Source of the DNA: an uncultured Prevotella sp.
Lineage (GTDB): Bacteria; Bacteroidota; Bacteroidia; Bacteroidales; Bacteroidaceae
Direction of reading: 5' to 3'
Assembly (NCBI GenBank): GCA_905236755.1
Contig: CAJOCR010000008.1
Span: forward strand, 1-64,000
Length of the DNA: 64,000 bases
The translations under genes and the position numbers were made by a program. The notes below the pieces were generated by a model. That model saw only the letters and a program-made list of their open reading frames with translations. It searched no databases and had not been told where the DNA came from. Shown here one piece after another: positions 29,588 to 39,375 of the stretch (position 1 is the stretch's first letter; each line of letters begins with the position of its first letter).

Positions 29588-30112
29588 CTGGACGCTTAAA
29601 AAGCGATGCAACCCTGCCCTTATAGACTGCAAACCAAATTCCTCAATTATTATTTCATCGAGAGGAATCCACTCATAGTCTGCCGCATCATCCATTGCAC
29701 GAACAGCAGCCATATCATCAACCTGACACAGAAAAAACATATCCAAGGTATGGATTATCATACCTGAGTATTCATACAGATTAGGAATACTAAACAAGAA
29801 CTCTACCCTGTTTACAACAAGTCCAGTTTCTTCCTTCACCTCACGCATCATACCCTGTTCGCCAGTTTCATCCATATCAACAAAGCCACCAGGAAGGTCG
29901 CGTGTGCCCTTTGCAGGTTCTTTACCACGACAAACAGTCAGAAGTTCGTTCTTCTCGTTAACAATCAAGGCCACAGTTGCAGAACTGGGATTAGCATAAT
30001 AAGTAAATCCACAGTCAGCACATTGTTTGCTCTTCTCATTATGTATGTCAAAACGAGAAGAGCCACACACCGGACAATATTTGAATTTATCTAAAGGATG
30101 ATTCATCACCAT
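29579..30112 (-). CDS. NUDIX hydrolase with N-terminal zinc ribbon
   Basis: This 177-residue protein has an N-terminal zinc ribbon (C13, C16, C31, C34) and a full Nudix box, GGFVDMDETGEQGMMREVKEETGL split here as GGFVDMDETGEQ and REVKEETGL (residues 75-98). It hydrolyses a nucleoside-diphosphate-linked compound in the cytoplasm; the NudC-like zinc ribbon does not fix the substrate. The start region overlaps the stop of the upstream esterase gene (ATGGTGATG), so translation is coupled; the ATG at 30106 is an alternative start. The stop codon lies in a heptamer repeat. Confidence 0.88.
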   Translation of the reverse strand: MVMNHPLDKFKYCPVCGSSRFDIHNEKSKQCADCGFTYYANPSSATVALIVNEKNELLTVCRGKEPAKGTRDLPGGFVDMDETGEQGMMREVKEETGLVVNRVEFLFSIPNLYEYSGMIIHTLDMFFLCQVDDMAAVRAMDDAADYEWIPLDEIIIEEFGLQSIRAGLHRFLSVQIS

Positions 30113-31554
30113 TTATCTGTTCTGAATGGGAATAGTGGAAGATTAGCCTGATTGCAAAGGTTTCCAGGAGCAAAGTTTCGGAACGCATAGCGCACAGCAA
30201 CAGGTTTCTTCACCTCAGGCGAATAAACCCATATCGACTCATTACGTGGGTCACGTGCAGGAATCCAGAAATGTCCCGCCTTAGCCTTATGGAACACCTT
30301 GTCAGCACCAGCAACCTCAAAGCCCACAATATCTTCATAGCGGTTAACACCACCGTAGTCATTAGCCAAACGAACATAACAGGTGTCGCCCTGTATCTCC
30401 ATCGACTTATACTCAGGACTATAGCACATCAAACCCTTCAAGCCATACTGCTCATTAAGGGCAAGATAAGCCAAGCGCACACCAACCTGCTTCTTCTGTG
30501 CAGGATGAATCTGTCCAATCTCGTATGGATAAACAAGATCGTCAGTACATACTATTCCGCTATTAGGAATAATCTTCGAAGCATTAAACTGTTGCTCACG
30601 TAAGCGAGCCGCTGCATCACCATTGGCATCACCATTGATATAAGGAGCAATCTGAACAAAATAAAAAGGCACCTCACCACAGTCGAAGTCTCTACGCCAC
30701 TGCTCAACAAGAAGCTTCAAACGGTTAGTATATTGACCATCAGGCGCACCAACATTAGAACATCCCTGATAAAAAAGTATTCCCTTGATAGAATAGTTCA
30801 GGATAGGATGGAACGTACCATTACCCCATACCAGCGTACGCATATAGTCCATACCAAACTGCTTTACTATCCCCATAGTATCTGTTGGCTCCTTTGTATA
30901 TTTCTTCAGATTATCCTCATCAAGCCAACTCTCTACACGCGAACCACCCTTATTAGCCATTATAAGACCTACAGGTATATCAACAGCCTTGTTAACAGCC
31001 TGTGCAAAGAAATAACCAGTAGCCGAACATTCTGCAATAGTATTAGGTCCTATCTCCTCCCATGAGCAATCAGCATCATCAAGAGGTTTCATGCTCATCA
31101 CACTTGGAATTTTTACATAATGAACACCCTTATACTTCGACGCATTCAACACCTCGTCATTATAACCTTCTACAGGACAGTTATTAAAGCCCTTCATAGG
31201 CATTTCCATATTACTCTGACCTGCACACACCCACACATCACCAGAGAGAACATCGCTAATAGTCGTCTTCTCTCCATCATCGAAAGTGATAGACAACGGC
31301 TTGTAACTTGCCTTAGGTGTCTTAACCTTTACAAGCCATTTTCCATCCTTACCCGTTTGGGTACTATACTTTTCTGAACTCCAAGAAACACTTACCTTAA
31401 CCGTCTTACCGGGCTTGTCCCATCCCCACAAACGAGCTTCAGCATTCTGCTGAAGAATCATTTTGTTTCCAAGAACGTTAGGTAACTTTACTTTAGCTTG
31501 TGCACTCATGGTCATAACAGCAAGTGCAGAAATAATAAAAAAATGTCTTAGCAT
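30106..31554 (-). CDS. Sialate O-acetylesterase-like SGNH esterase (secreted)
   Basis: This 482-residue protein has a signal peptide (to SAQAK, residue 21), a small N-terminal beta domain and the SASA catalytic domain. The nucleophile Ser is in SGDVWVCAGQSNMEM (S114), and the Asp/His pair is probably in CTDDLVYPYEIGQIHP. Family members remove acetyl groups from sialic acid or from plant glycans. With N-glycan enzymes elsewhere in the window, sialate is a fair guess, but the gene is 5 kb away from them. A possible promoter on the minus strand is TTG-20 bp-TAATATTG within 31560-31615. Confidence 0.85.
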   Translation of the reverse strand: MLRHFFIISALAVMTMSAQAKVKLPNVLGNKMILQQNAEARLWGWDKPGKTVKVSVSWSSEKYSTQTGKDGKWLVKVKTPKASYKPLSITFDDGEKTTISDVLSGDVWVCAGQSNMEMPMKGFNNCPVEGYNDEVLNASKYKGVHYVKIPSVMSMKPLDDADCSWEEIGPNTIAECSATGYFFAQAVNKAVDIPVGLIMANKGGSRVESWLDEDNLKKYTKEPTDTMGIVKQFGMDYMRTLVWGNGTFHPILNYSIKGILFYQGCSNVGAPDGQYTNRLKLLVEQWRRDFDCGEVPFYFVQIAPYINGDANGDAAARLREQQFNASKIIPNSGIVCTDDLVYPYEIGQIHPAQKKQVGVRLAYLALNEQYGLKGLMCYSPEYKSMEIQGDTCYVRLANDYGGVNRYEDIVGFEVAGADKVFHKAKAGHFWIPARDPRNESIWVYSPEVKKPVAVRYAFRNFAPGNLCNQANLPLFPFRTDKW

Positions 31555-31597
31555 AGTGTTTGAATTAAAACTAAATGCAATATTACGAAAAATTAGT

Positions 31598-31605
31598 TAT
31601 CTTTG
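31598..31605 (+). promoter_or_regulatory. Promoter -7 element of the alpha/beta-hydrolase gene
   Basis: TATCTTTG in the 68-bp divergent region. It is only 17 bp before the first ATG at 31623, which makes a later ATG (31644) plausible. Confidence 0.6.
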
Positions 31606-31622
31606 CAACAAATTGATTTGAA

Positions 31623-32468
31623 ATGAAACAAAATATCATGATTATGAACTTGAAAAGACTCTTTATCTGTTTATCAATGGGAGTGATGACTTTAGCCGCA
31701 TCAGCTCAGAGTTCCTTCGAACTACCTCTTTGGCCACAAGGAGCACCTAACGACAACGGCGACAAGCAAGACACAGCTAAGGTATTTGTTTACCTCCCCG
31801 ATGCAAAAACAGCTACAGGACGGGCCATCGTAGTATGCCCCGGAGGAGGATACTGCATGTTAGCCATGGACCATGAAGGAAAACAATGGGCACCATTCTT
31901 CAATAATATGGGCATTGCCACTATTGTACTGAAATATCGCATGCCTCACGGCAATAAGGAAGTACCATTCACCGATGCTGAAGCTGCCATCAAACTTGTA
32001 CGAGCAAATGCACGAAAATGGCATATCGACCCAAACAATGTTGGTATCATGGGTTCATCAGCAGGTGGACATTTAGCTTCAACAGTAGCCACTCGCGCAT
32101 CGGGACAGGCAAAACCTAACTTCCAGATTCTTTTCTACCCAGTAATCACCATGATGCCAGGATTTACCCATCAAGGCTCTCACGATTTCCTTTTGGGCAA
32201 AGATGCAAAGAAAAAAGACGAGAAAGAATATAGTAACGACATGCGTGTAACACGTGCCACCCCACGAGCATGGATAGTTCTTTCCGACGATGACGATGTG
32301 GTTATTCCGGCTAATGGTGTAAACTACTACAACGAGCTTTATCGTCATGACGTGCCAGCCTCTCTGCACGTATATCCTACAGGCGGTCACGGATGGGGAA
32401 TAGGCACATGGTTTAAGTTCCATACCCCCATGCTTACAGAGTTGGAAGCATGGCTCCGAAGTTTTTAA
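31623..32468 (+). CDS. Secreted alpha/beta-hydrolase (acetyl-esterase-like)
   Basis: This protein of up to 281 residues has a signal peptide ending at SAQS and an esterase fold: oxyanion loop CPGGGYCML (72-80), nucleophile elbow GSSAGGH (144-150, Ser 146), acidic residue near SDDDDVV and His in GGHGWG. It resembles the secreted acetyl (xylan) esterases of Prevotella and Bacteroides. The signal peptide would be more regular from Met 8 (31644, MNLKRLFICLSM), which also gives a more normal leader. It is divergent from the sialate esterase-like gene, so both may deacetylate glycans. Confidence 0.85.
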   Translation: MKQNIMIMNLKRLFICLSMGVMTLAASAQSSFELPLWPQGAPNDNGDKQDTAKVFVYLPDAKTATGRAIVVCPGGGYCMLAMDHEGKQWAPFFNNMGIATIVLKYRMPHGNKEVPFTDAEAAIKLVRANARKWHIDPNNVGIMGSSAGGHLASTVATRASGQAKPNFQILFYPVITMMPGFTHQGSHDFLLGKDAKKKDEKEYSNDMRVTRATPRAWIVLSDDDDVVIPANGVNYYNELYRHDVPASLHVYPTGGHGWGIGTWFKFHTPMLTELEAWLRSF

Positions 32469-32582
32469 TAAGTAAAGAAATTTAACACTTTTTCTATCAT
32501 AACATAAGAGCGGCTAATTCTAAAATAACTAAAAAAATAGAATTTTTTGCTATATAATAAGGTATAGAAAAAAGTTTTTTGT

Positions 32583-32590
32583 TACTTTTG
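32583..32590 (+). promoter_or_regulatory. Promoter -7 element of topA
   Basis: TACTTTTG, 27 bp before the ATG at 32618. It overlaps the in-frame start at 32579, which is therefore rejected. Confidence 0.65.
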
Positions 32591-32617
32591 CGCCCTAATA
32601 ATGAACACATCGCAATT

Positions 32618-34951
32618 ATGCAAGAAAATTTAGTAATAGTAGAGAGCCCTGCAAAGGCAAAGACCATTGAAAAATTCCTTGGTGATGATTTCAAGGTAAT
32701 GTCTTCGTATGGACATATCCGTGATTTAAAGAAGAAAGAACTTAGCATAGATCCAAAAACTCTGGAGCCTGATTATGAGATTCCAGAAGAGAAGAAAAAA
32801 CTCGTTAGCGAGTTGAAGAACAATGCTAAGAAGGCAAATAAAATTTGGTTGGCATCCGATGAGGACCGCGAAGGAGAAGCTATCAGCTGGCACCTTTGCG
32901 AAGTATTAGGTCTTGACGAAGAGAAAACCAGCCGAATCGTTTTCCACGAGATTACCCCAACTGCTATTCAGGATGCCATTAAGAATCCACGTCATCTTGA
33001 TATGAACCTGGTGAATGCCCAGCAGGCACGTCGTGTCCTCGACCGTCTGGTAGGTTTCAAGCTCTCACCTGTGTTGTGGCGTAAGGTAAAGCCTGCTCTC
33101 TCTGCAGGTCGCGTACAGAGTGTAGCCGTTCGTCTTATTGTTGAACGCGAGCGCGAGATACAAGACTTCAACAGCGAACCATACTATCGCATAAACGCTA
33201 TCTTTGGCGTACAGAATGCTGATGGTTCACAGTCAGAGGTTAAGGCAGAACTCGACAAGCGTTTCGACAATCACGATGATGCTCTTGCATTCCTCGATAA
33301 GTGTAAGGATGCTAACTTCACCGTTTCTTCTATTGCCAAGAAACCATTGAAGCGTACTCCAGCACCTCCTTTCACAACATCTACACTTCAACAAGAAGCA
33401 GCCCGTAAGTTAGGTTTCACTGTTAGTCAGACCATGATGGTTGCTCAGCGCCTTTACGAAGCAGGACGCATCACATACATGCGTACCGACTCTGTAAACC
33501 TCTCTACTTTAGCTATCAACACCAGCAAAGACGAGATTATCAAGACATGGGGCAAGGAATATAGCAAGTCACGCAACTACACTACTCATGCCAAAGGTGC
33601 TCAGGAGGCTCACGAAGCTATCCGTCCTACATACATGTCAGAGATGTCTATCGACGGCACACAGCAGGAGAAGCGTCTTTACGAGTTGATATGGAAACGC
33701 ACAGCAGCAAGCCAGATGGCTGATGCACAGATAGAGAAGACAACAGTAAACATCGATATAACTGGTTCTGATGCTAAATTTGTTGCCAATGGTGAGGTTA
33801 TTGTCTTCGACGGTTTCCTTAAGGTTTATCGCGAATCTACCGACGACGATGAGAACCAGGATGATTTTTCACACAACCTGCCAGCATTGAAGAAAGGCGA
33901 CCTGTTGCTACGTCGTGAAATCATCTCTACCGAGCGTTTCAGTCAGGGACCAATCCGCTACACAGAAGCTTCACTTGTACGCAAGCTCGAAGAATTAGGT
34001 ATCGGCCGTCCATCAACCTACGCTCCAACAATCTCTACCATTCAGCAGCGCGAATATGTTCAGAAAGGCGACAAGAAGGGGGAGGAGCGTCTCTATGCTA
34101 TCGACTCACTGAAAGGCATCAAGGTAACAAGCAAGACAAAGAAAGAAATGGCTGGCTCTGAAAAGGGTAAGCTGTTGCCTACAGATATAGGTATCGTTGT
34201 AAACGACTTCCTCATTCAGAATTTCCCAGACATCATGGACTATAACTTCACAGCTAAGGTGGAGCAGCAGTTCGACCAGATTGCAGAAGGAAAAGAAGAA
34301 TGGAGCAAAATGATGAAGGACTTCGACAAGAAGTTTGAACCAAACGTGAAGAACGTTATGGACGCTCGCAGCGAACACAAGGCTGGTGAACGCGAACTGG
34401 GTATTGACCCTAAGTCAGGCAAGCCTGTATTCGTTAAGATCGGCCGTTTTGGTCCTGTAGTACAGATTGGTACTGCCGACGACAGCGAGAAGCCACGTTT
34501 CTCACAACTGCCATCAGACAGCAGTATGGAAACTATCACTCTTGACGAAGCACTCGAGCTATTCAAGCTTCCACGCACCATCGGTCAGTTCGAAGGCACA
34601 AACGTAGTTATCGGTGCAGGTCGCTTTGGTCCTTACATCATGCACAACAAAAAATATGTATCGCTGCCAAAAGACGAGAACCCACTTACCATCAGCCTTG
34701 AAACAGCTGTAGCCCTCATCAACGAGAAACGCCAGCAGGAAGAGCAGCGTCATCTCAAGACCTTCGATGAAGACGAGAAGATGGAAGTTCTCAATGGTCG
34801 ATATGGTCCTTACATTGCTTACGACGGTAAGAACTACCGCATGCCTAAGAATCTTCATGACAAGGCTGCAGAACTTACCTACGAAGAATGTATGGATATT
34901 GTTAAAAATGCACCAGAGCCAAAGGCTAAAGGACGCAGAACAAAGAAATGA
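32618..34951 (+). CDS. topA: DNA topoisomerase I
   Basis: This 777-residue enzyme starts MQENLVIVESPAKAKTIEKF, the Toprim domain with catalytic Glu. The active-site Tyr is in GRITYMRTDS (about 283-292). C-terminal repeats of the GRFGPYI type (three seen: GRFGPVVQIG, GRFGPYIMHN, GRYGPYIAYD) replace the zinc fingers of the E. coli protein, as in many Bacteroidota, and the tail is basic. It relaxes negative supercoils. The stop overlaps the aroK start by ATGA, forming a run topA-aroK-speA-argB. Confidence 0.97.
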   Translation: MQENLVIVESPAKAKTIEKFLGDDFKVMSSYGHIRDLKKKELSIDPKTLEPDYEIPEEKKKLVSELKNNAKKANKIWLASDEDREGEAISWHLCEVLGLDEEKTSRIVFHEITPTAIQDAIKNPRHLDMNLVNAQQARRVLDRLVGFKLSPVLWRKVKPALSAGRVQSVAVRLIVEREREIQDFNSEPYYRINAIFGVQNADGSQSEVKAELDKRFDNHDDALAFLDKCKDANFTVSSIAKKPLKRTPAPPFTTSTLQQEAARKLGFTVSQTMMVAQRLYEAGRITYMRTDSVNLSTLAINTSKDEIIKTWGKEYSKSRNYTTHAKGAQEAHEAIRPTYMSEMSIDGTQQEKRLYELIWKRTAASQMADAQIEKTTVNIDITGSDAKFVANGEVIVFDGFLKVYRESTDDDENQDDFSHNLPALKKGDLLLRREIISTERFSQGPIRYTEASLVRKLEELGIGRPSTYAPTISTIQQREYVQKGDKKGEERLYAIDSLKGIKVTSKTKKEMAGSEKGKLLPTDIGIVVNDFLIQNFPDIMDYNFTAKVEQQFDQIAEGKEEWSKMMKDFDKKFEPNVKNVMDARSEHKAGERELGIDPKSGKPVFVKIGRFGPVVQIGTADDSEKPRFSQLPSDSSMETITLDEALELFKLPRTIGQFEGTNVVIGAGRFGPYIMHNKKYVSLPKDENPLTISLETAVALINEKRQQEEQRHLKTFDEDEKMEVLNGRYGPYIAYDGKNYRMPKNLHDKAAELTYEECMDIVKNAPEPKAKGRRTKK

Positions 34952-35475
34952 ACCGTATATTTATAATTGGATACATGGGGGCTGGAAAGACAACCGTCGG
35001 AAAAGCCCTCGCCAAAGAACTTAACATTGAGTTTTACGATCTCGACTGGTATATAGAGGCTCGTATGCGAAAAACCGTAAAGCAAATCTTCGACGAACAA
35101 GGCGAAGAAGGTTTCCGACGCATTGAGAACAACATGCTTCACGAGGTGGGTGAATTCGAGAATGTCATCGTCAGCTGTGGAGGCGGCACTCCATGCTTCT
35201 TCGACAATATGGATTTTATGAACCGACAGGGCGAAACCGTTTACCTAAAGGCCACCCCAGAGGTTTTGTACGGACATCTCAAAATGGGAAAAACCGTACG
35301 CCCACTATTGCTAAACAAAACACCTGAAGAGGTACAGGTGTTTATCAAAGAACAGTTGCAAAAACGTGAAGCCTTCTATACAAAGGCCAAACACACCCTC
35401 GACGTAAACCTCATGGATAATTATGACAAAATAAAGATTTCGGTTGCTAAAGTTAAGGAACTCTTAGGACTATGA
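34948..35475 (+). CDS. aroK: Shikimate kinase
   Basis: This 175-residue cytoplasmic enzyme has the P-loop GYMGAGKTT (8-16), the shikimate-binding YDLDWYIE and SCGGGTPC motifs, and the lid region KTVRPLL. It phosphorylates shikimate at the 3-hydroxyl with ATP in aromatic amino-acid synthesis. Its start overlaps the topA stop and its stop overlaps the speA start, both as 4-bp ATGA, so translation is coupled. Confidence 0.95.
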   Translation: MNRIFIIGYMGAGKTTVGKALAKELNIEFYDLDWYIEARMRKTVKQIFDEQGEEGFRRIENNMLHEVGEFENVIVSCGGGTPCFFDNMDFMNRQGETVYLKATPEVLYGHLKMGKTVRPLLLNKTPEEVQVFIKEQLQKREAFYTKAKHTLDVNLMDNYDKIKISVAKVKELLGL

Positions 35476-37364
35476 AGAAATGGACTATAGAAGATTCGAA
35501 GGAACTCTACAATATTAATGGTTGGGGTACTTCGTATTTCGGCATCAACGAGAAAGGCGATGCCTATGTTACTCCCTGCAAGGATAATACACAGATTGAT
35601 TTGCGAGATGTAATGGACGAGCTCGCCTTACGCGATGTTACACCTCCAGTACTTCTTCGCTTCCCAGATATTCTTGATAACCGCATTGAAAAGATGTCGT
35701 TCTGCTATGATAAAGCTCGCGAAGCTTACGATTTCAAGGGCGAGAACTTCATCATCTATCCTATTAAGGTTAATCAGATGCAGCCTGTTGTCAATGAGAT
35801 AATCTCTCACGGACAGAAATTCAACCTGGGACTTGAAGCTGGTTCTAAGCCTGAGCTTCATGCTGTCATCGCCGTACAATGCAAGAGCGACTCGCTCATC
35901 ATCTGTAATGGTTATAAGGATGAAAGCTACATCGAACTTGCTATGCTGGCACAGAAACTTGGCAAGCGCATCTTCATCGTTGTAGAGAAACTCAACGAGA
36001 TAGCCATCATCGCCAAGACAGCAAAGCGACTGAACGTAAAACCAAATATCGGTATCCGAATAAAGTTGGCTTCATCTGGCTCAGGCAAATGGGCTGAGAG
36101 CGGTGGCGATGCTTCTAAGTTCGGACTCACACCAACAGAACTTCTTGAAGCACTCAAGAAACTCGACGACTGCGGACTTCACGACTGCGTGAAGCTTATC
36201 CACTTCCACATCGGTTCACAGATAACCAAGATTCGTCGTATCCAGAACGCACTCACCGAGGCTGGACAATACTACGCCAACCTTCGTAAGATGGGCTACA
36301 ACATCGAGTTTGTTGACTGCGGTGGTGGTTTAGGTGTTGACTACGACGGTACACGCTCAAGCAACTCAGAAAGCTCTGTAAACTACTCTATCCAGGAGTA
36401 TATCAACGACTGCGTTTACGCTTTCGTAGATATAGCCAACCGCAACGGCATTCCTCATCCAAACATCATCACCGAGAGTGGTCGTTCACTTACTGCTCAC
36501 CACTCTGTTCTCGTTCTCGATGTTCTTGGAGCAGCCTCTCTGCCTGAAATGCCAGAAGAGTTCGAGGCTAAGGAAACCGACCATAAATTAGTAAAAGACC
36601 TCTACGAGATATGGGATAATCTAAATCCAAAATCTATGCTCGAGGATTGGCACGATGCCGACCAGATACGTGAAGACTGTCTCGACATGTTTGCACACGG
36701 TATGGTCGATCTCAAGACACGAGCTGAGATTGAGGCTATGTACTGGAGCGTATGCCATGAGATAAATGGTATTGCCAAGACCATGAAGCACGTACCTGAC
36801 GAGCTAAAAGGCCTTGACCGACTGCTTGCAGATAAATACTTCTGCAACTTCAGCTTGTTCCAGAGTCTTCCTGACTGTTGGGGTATCGACCAGCTCTTCC
36901 CTATCATGCCTATCCATCGACTCAACGAGCGCCCTTCACGCCATTGCACACTGCAAGACATCACCTGCGACAGCGATGGTAAGGTAGCCAACTTTGCTGT
37001 TGATGGCGGACAGAGCAACGTTCTTCCTGTTCACGCATTAAAGAACGACGAGCCTTATTATATTGGTGTGTTCCTCGTTGGTGCTTATCAAGAGATTCTT
37101 GGCGACATGCACAACCTCTTTGGCGACACCAATGCAGCTCATATCACTGTCAAGGACGGAAACTATCATATCGACCAGCTCATCGACGGCGAGACCGTTG
37201 AAGAGGTTCTCGAATACGTACAATACAATCCAAAGAAACTCGTGCGTCAGCTCGAGCAATGGGTCACCAAGAGCGTAAAACAAGGAAAGCTGTCACTTGA
37301 AGAAGGTAAGGAATTCCTTAGCAACTATCGCTCAGGACTCTACGGATATACATATCTTGAGTAG
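35472..37364 (+). CDS. speA: Biosynthetic arginine decarboxylase
   Basis: This 630-residue protein is a SpeA-type, PLP-dependent fold-III decarboxylase. The PLP Lys is probably K99 in IIYPIKVNQMQ, HFHIGSQ and VDCGGGLGVDYDGT follow, and the C-terminal part has NFSLFQSLPDCWGIDQLFP. It turns arginine into agmatine, the first step to putrescine and spermidine. Overlap with aroK by 4 bp and 3 bp to argB show a single transcript. Confidence 0.96.
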   Translation: MKKWTIEDSKELYNINGWGTSYFGINEKGDAYVTPCKDNTQIDLRDVMDELALRDVTPPVLLRFPDILDNRIEKMSFCYDKAREAYDFKGENFIIYPIKVNQMQPVVNEIISHGQKFNLGLEAGSKPELHAVIAVQCKSDSLIICNGYKDESYIELAMLAQKLGKRIFIVVEKLNEIAIIAKTAKRLNVKPNIGIRIKLASSGSGKWAESGGDASKFGLTPTELLEALKKLDDCGLHDCVKLIHFHIGSQITKIRRIQNALTEAGQYYANLRKMGYNIEFVDCGGGLGVDYDGTRSSNSESSVNYSIQEYINDCVYAFVDIANRNGIPHPNIITESGRSLTAHHSVLVLDVLGAASLPEMPEEFEAKETDHKLVKDLYEIWDNLNPKSMLEDWHDADQIREDCLDMFAHGMVDLKTRAEIEAMYWSVCHEINGIAKTMKHVPDELKGLDRLLADKYFCNFSLFQSLPDCWGIDQLFPIMPIHRLNERPSRHCTLQDITCDSDGKVANFAVDGGQSNVLPVHALKNDEPYYIGVFLVGAYQEILGDMHNLFGDTNAAHITVKDGNYHIDQLIDGETVEEVLEYVQYNPKKLVRQLEQWVTKSVKQGKLSLEEGKEFLSNYRSGLYGYTYLE

Positions 37365-37367
37365 AAT

Positions 37368-38147
37368 ATGAAAAATAAACTTACTATCGTAAAGGTTGGA
37401 GGCGCCATCGTTGAAGACTCAGAAAAACTAAATGAACTGCTCGATAACTTTGCTGCTATCGAAGGAGCAAAAGTACTGGTGCATGGAGGTGGCCGTCGTG
37501 CCACCAAAGTAGCAGCAGCATTAGGCATAGAAAGTAAAATGGTTAATGGCCGACGCATCACCGATGTCGACATGCTCGAAGTGGTAACAATGGTTTATGG
37601 TGGTCTGGTAAACAAAAACATCATAGCCAAACTGCAAGCCAAAGGCATCAACGCCATTGGTCTTACTGGTGCCGACATGGATGTTATACACAGTCACAAA
37701 CGCCCTGTAAAAGACGGTATCGACTTTGGATTTGTTGGCGATGTAGAACGAGTAGATACCAATAAGATAAAACTACTCATCGACGGCGGAATAACACCAG
37801 TCATGGCACCACTCACACACGACGGACAAGGTAACATCCTTAACACCAATGCTGACACCATAGCCAGCGAAACAGCCAAGGCACTCGCAGCATTATATGA
37901 TGTAACGCTTATCTATAGCTTTGAAAAGAAAGGCGTGCTTAGCAAGCCTGACGACGACGATAGCGTCATTCCTGTTATCACACGCATAGACTTCAATAAA
38001 TATGTTGCCGACGGCACCATCGCTGGAGGCATGATACCAAAGATAGAGAATGCCCTTGCTGCCGTTGACGCAGGCGTTAAGCAGGTAGTTATAACACTTG
38101 CCAATGCCATCGACGGAAAGCATGGAACTATCATCAGCAAATGCTAA
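37368..38147 (+). CDS. argB: Acetylglutamate kinase-family enzyme
   Basis: This 259-residue amino-acid kinase has TIVKVGGAIVED, LVHGGGRRATKVA and NTNADTIASETAKAL, the substrate and ATP sites of ArgB. It phosphorylates the N-acylated glutamate in arginine synthesis. In Bacteroides the pathway runs on N-succinyl instead of N-acetyl intermediates, so this enzyme may use N-succinylglutamate; that is inference. It follows speA after 3 bp, placing arginine synthesis and arginine use in one transcript. A weak hairpin (GAAAG/CTTTC) follows near 38167. Confidence 0.93.
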   Translation: MKNKLTIVKVGGAIVEDSEKLNELLDNFAAIEGAKVLVHGGGRRATKVAAALGIESKMVNGRRITDVDMLEVVTMVYGGLVNKNIIAKLQAKGINAIGLTGADMDVIHSHKRPVKDGIDFGFVGDVERVDTNKIKLLIDGGITPVMAPLTHDGQGNILNTNADTIASETAKALAALYDVTLIYSFEKKGVLSKPDDDDSVIPVITRIDFNKYVADGTIAGGMIPKIENALAAVDAGVKQVVITLANAIDGKHGTIISKC

Positions 38148-38224
38148 CAAATATTAAAATATAGAGAAAGCAACACTTTCTTGTAACTTTCTTATAACCC
38201 AATCGTCATTAATATCAGAAGAGG

Positions 38225-38737
38225 ATGAAAGAGATCAGTTTCCGAAACGATATCTTGCCGCTGAAAAATCAACTTTTTCGGCTTGCACTCAGAATCACTC
38301 TCGACAGAGAAGAGGCTGAAGATATTGTTCAGGAAGCACTCATCAAAATCTGGAAACGTCGCGACACATGGAACGAAATAGAATCCATAGAAGCATTCTG
38401 CTATACTATTTGTCGCAACTTAGCTCTTGACAGCATCAAGAAGCATAGCAACGATAACGATTCCATTGATGAGCATCACGCAGAACATGCTGACACATCT
38501 TACAATCCTTACGAGCGAACACTACAGCAAGATCGCATCAACACTGTAAAAAAGCTCGTTGACAAATTGCCTGAGAAGCAACGCAGTTGCATGCAACTAA
38601 GAGACTTCGAAGGAAAGCCCTACAAGGAGATAGCTCAGATTCTGGGCATCACCGAAGAGCAAGTAAAAGTAAACATCTTCAGAGCAAGACAGGCAATTAA
38701 ACTTCAATTTCAAAAAATCGACAATTATGGATTATAA
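38225..38737 (+). CDS. ECF-type RNA polymerase sigma factor
   Basis: This 170-residue protein has sigma region 2 (about 10-75, EEAEDIVQEALIKIWKRRD) and region 4 with a helix-turn-helix (about 115-163, KPYKEIAQILGITEEQVKVNIFRARQ). It is preceded by the strong site AGAAGAGG. The next gene overlaps its end by 11 bp and probably codes for the membrane partner that controls it. Confidence 0.93.
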   Translation: MKEISFRNDILPLKNQLFRLALRITLDREEAEDIVQEALIKIWKRRDTWNEIESIEAFCYTICRNLALDSIKKHSNDNDSIDEHHAEHADTSYNPYERTLQQDRINTVKKLVDKLPEKQRSCMQLRDFEGKPYKEIAQILGITEEQVKVNIFRARQAIKLQFQKIDNYGL

Positions 38738-39218
38738 GTATATAAAACAACTTCTTAATCGCTACTTCGATTGTGAGACAACACTCGAAGAAGAGAACAT
38801 TCTGAAGACCTTCTTCAGCCAGAAAGACATTCCTGCTGAGTTGGTTAAATATCAGGCTTTGTTCATCTATGAACAGGAAGAACCTAAGAACGATGTTTTG
38901 GGCGAGGAGTTCGACAAGAAGTTACTTGCTATAATAGAGGAACCAGCACCAGTAAAGGCTCGTGTCATCAGCATGCCACAGCGCCTTCGTCCTTTGTTCC
39001 GTGCAGCAGCAGTCATTGCCATCCTGCTCACACTGGGCAACGCAGCACAGGTTCCATTTACCGATGAAGCTGGATATAATGGTATAGAAGCCGTTATGCC
39101 ACAGCATGTCAAAGGTGCTTCTGTAGCTTACAACGATTCAACAAAGATTGATTCCTTGCAGCAGAGCAACCTTGAGATGAAAGCCCAAGAAGAGGCTGCA
39201 TCGGCAATCCTGAAATAA
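38727..39218 (+). CDS. Membrane partner of the ECF sigma factor (putative anti-sigma)
   Basis: This 163-residue protein has a soluble N-terminal part (YIKQLLNRYFDCETTLEEEN, typical of such Bacteroidales partners), one membrane helix (about 91-108, LFRAAAVIAILLTLGNAA) and a periplasmic end of about 55 residues. No zinc-binding HxxxCxxC anti-sigma motif is seen. The role as anti-sigma is inferred from the 11-bp overlap with the sigma gene and the topology. Confidence 0.8.
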   Translation: MDYKYIKQLLNRYFDCETTLEEENILKTFFSQKDIPAELVKYQALFIYEQEEPKNDVLGEEFDKKLLAIIEEPAPVKARVISMPQRLRPLFRAAAVIAILLTLGNAAQVPFTDEAGYNGIEAVMPQHVKGASVAYNDSTKIDSLQQSNLEMKAQEEAASAILK

Positions 39219-39325
39219 GATATATTTCTATGCTTTCTCTATAAAATCATGTTTAGTAAAACAAAACAATTAACGAAACTGTGAAGTTTCAATTCTCTCA
39301 AATTTTCATAACATACTAACGTAAA

Positions 39326-39374
39326 GAAAAGGGGCCGAATCTCAATCGTGAGTTTTCGGTCCCTTTCCTTTTTT
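39326..39374 (+). terminator. Terminator after the sigma/anti-sigma genes
   Basis: GGGGCCGAA (39331-39339) pairs with TTCGGTCCC (39355-39363) with one G-T pair. A small inner CTCA/TGAG hairpin and a final T-run complete it. Confidence 0.85.
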
Positions 39375-39375
39375 G

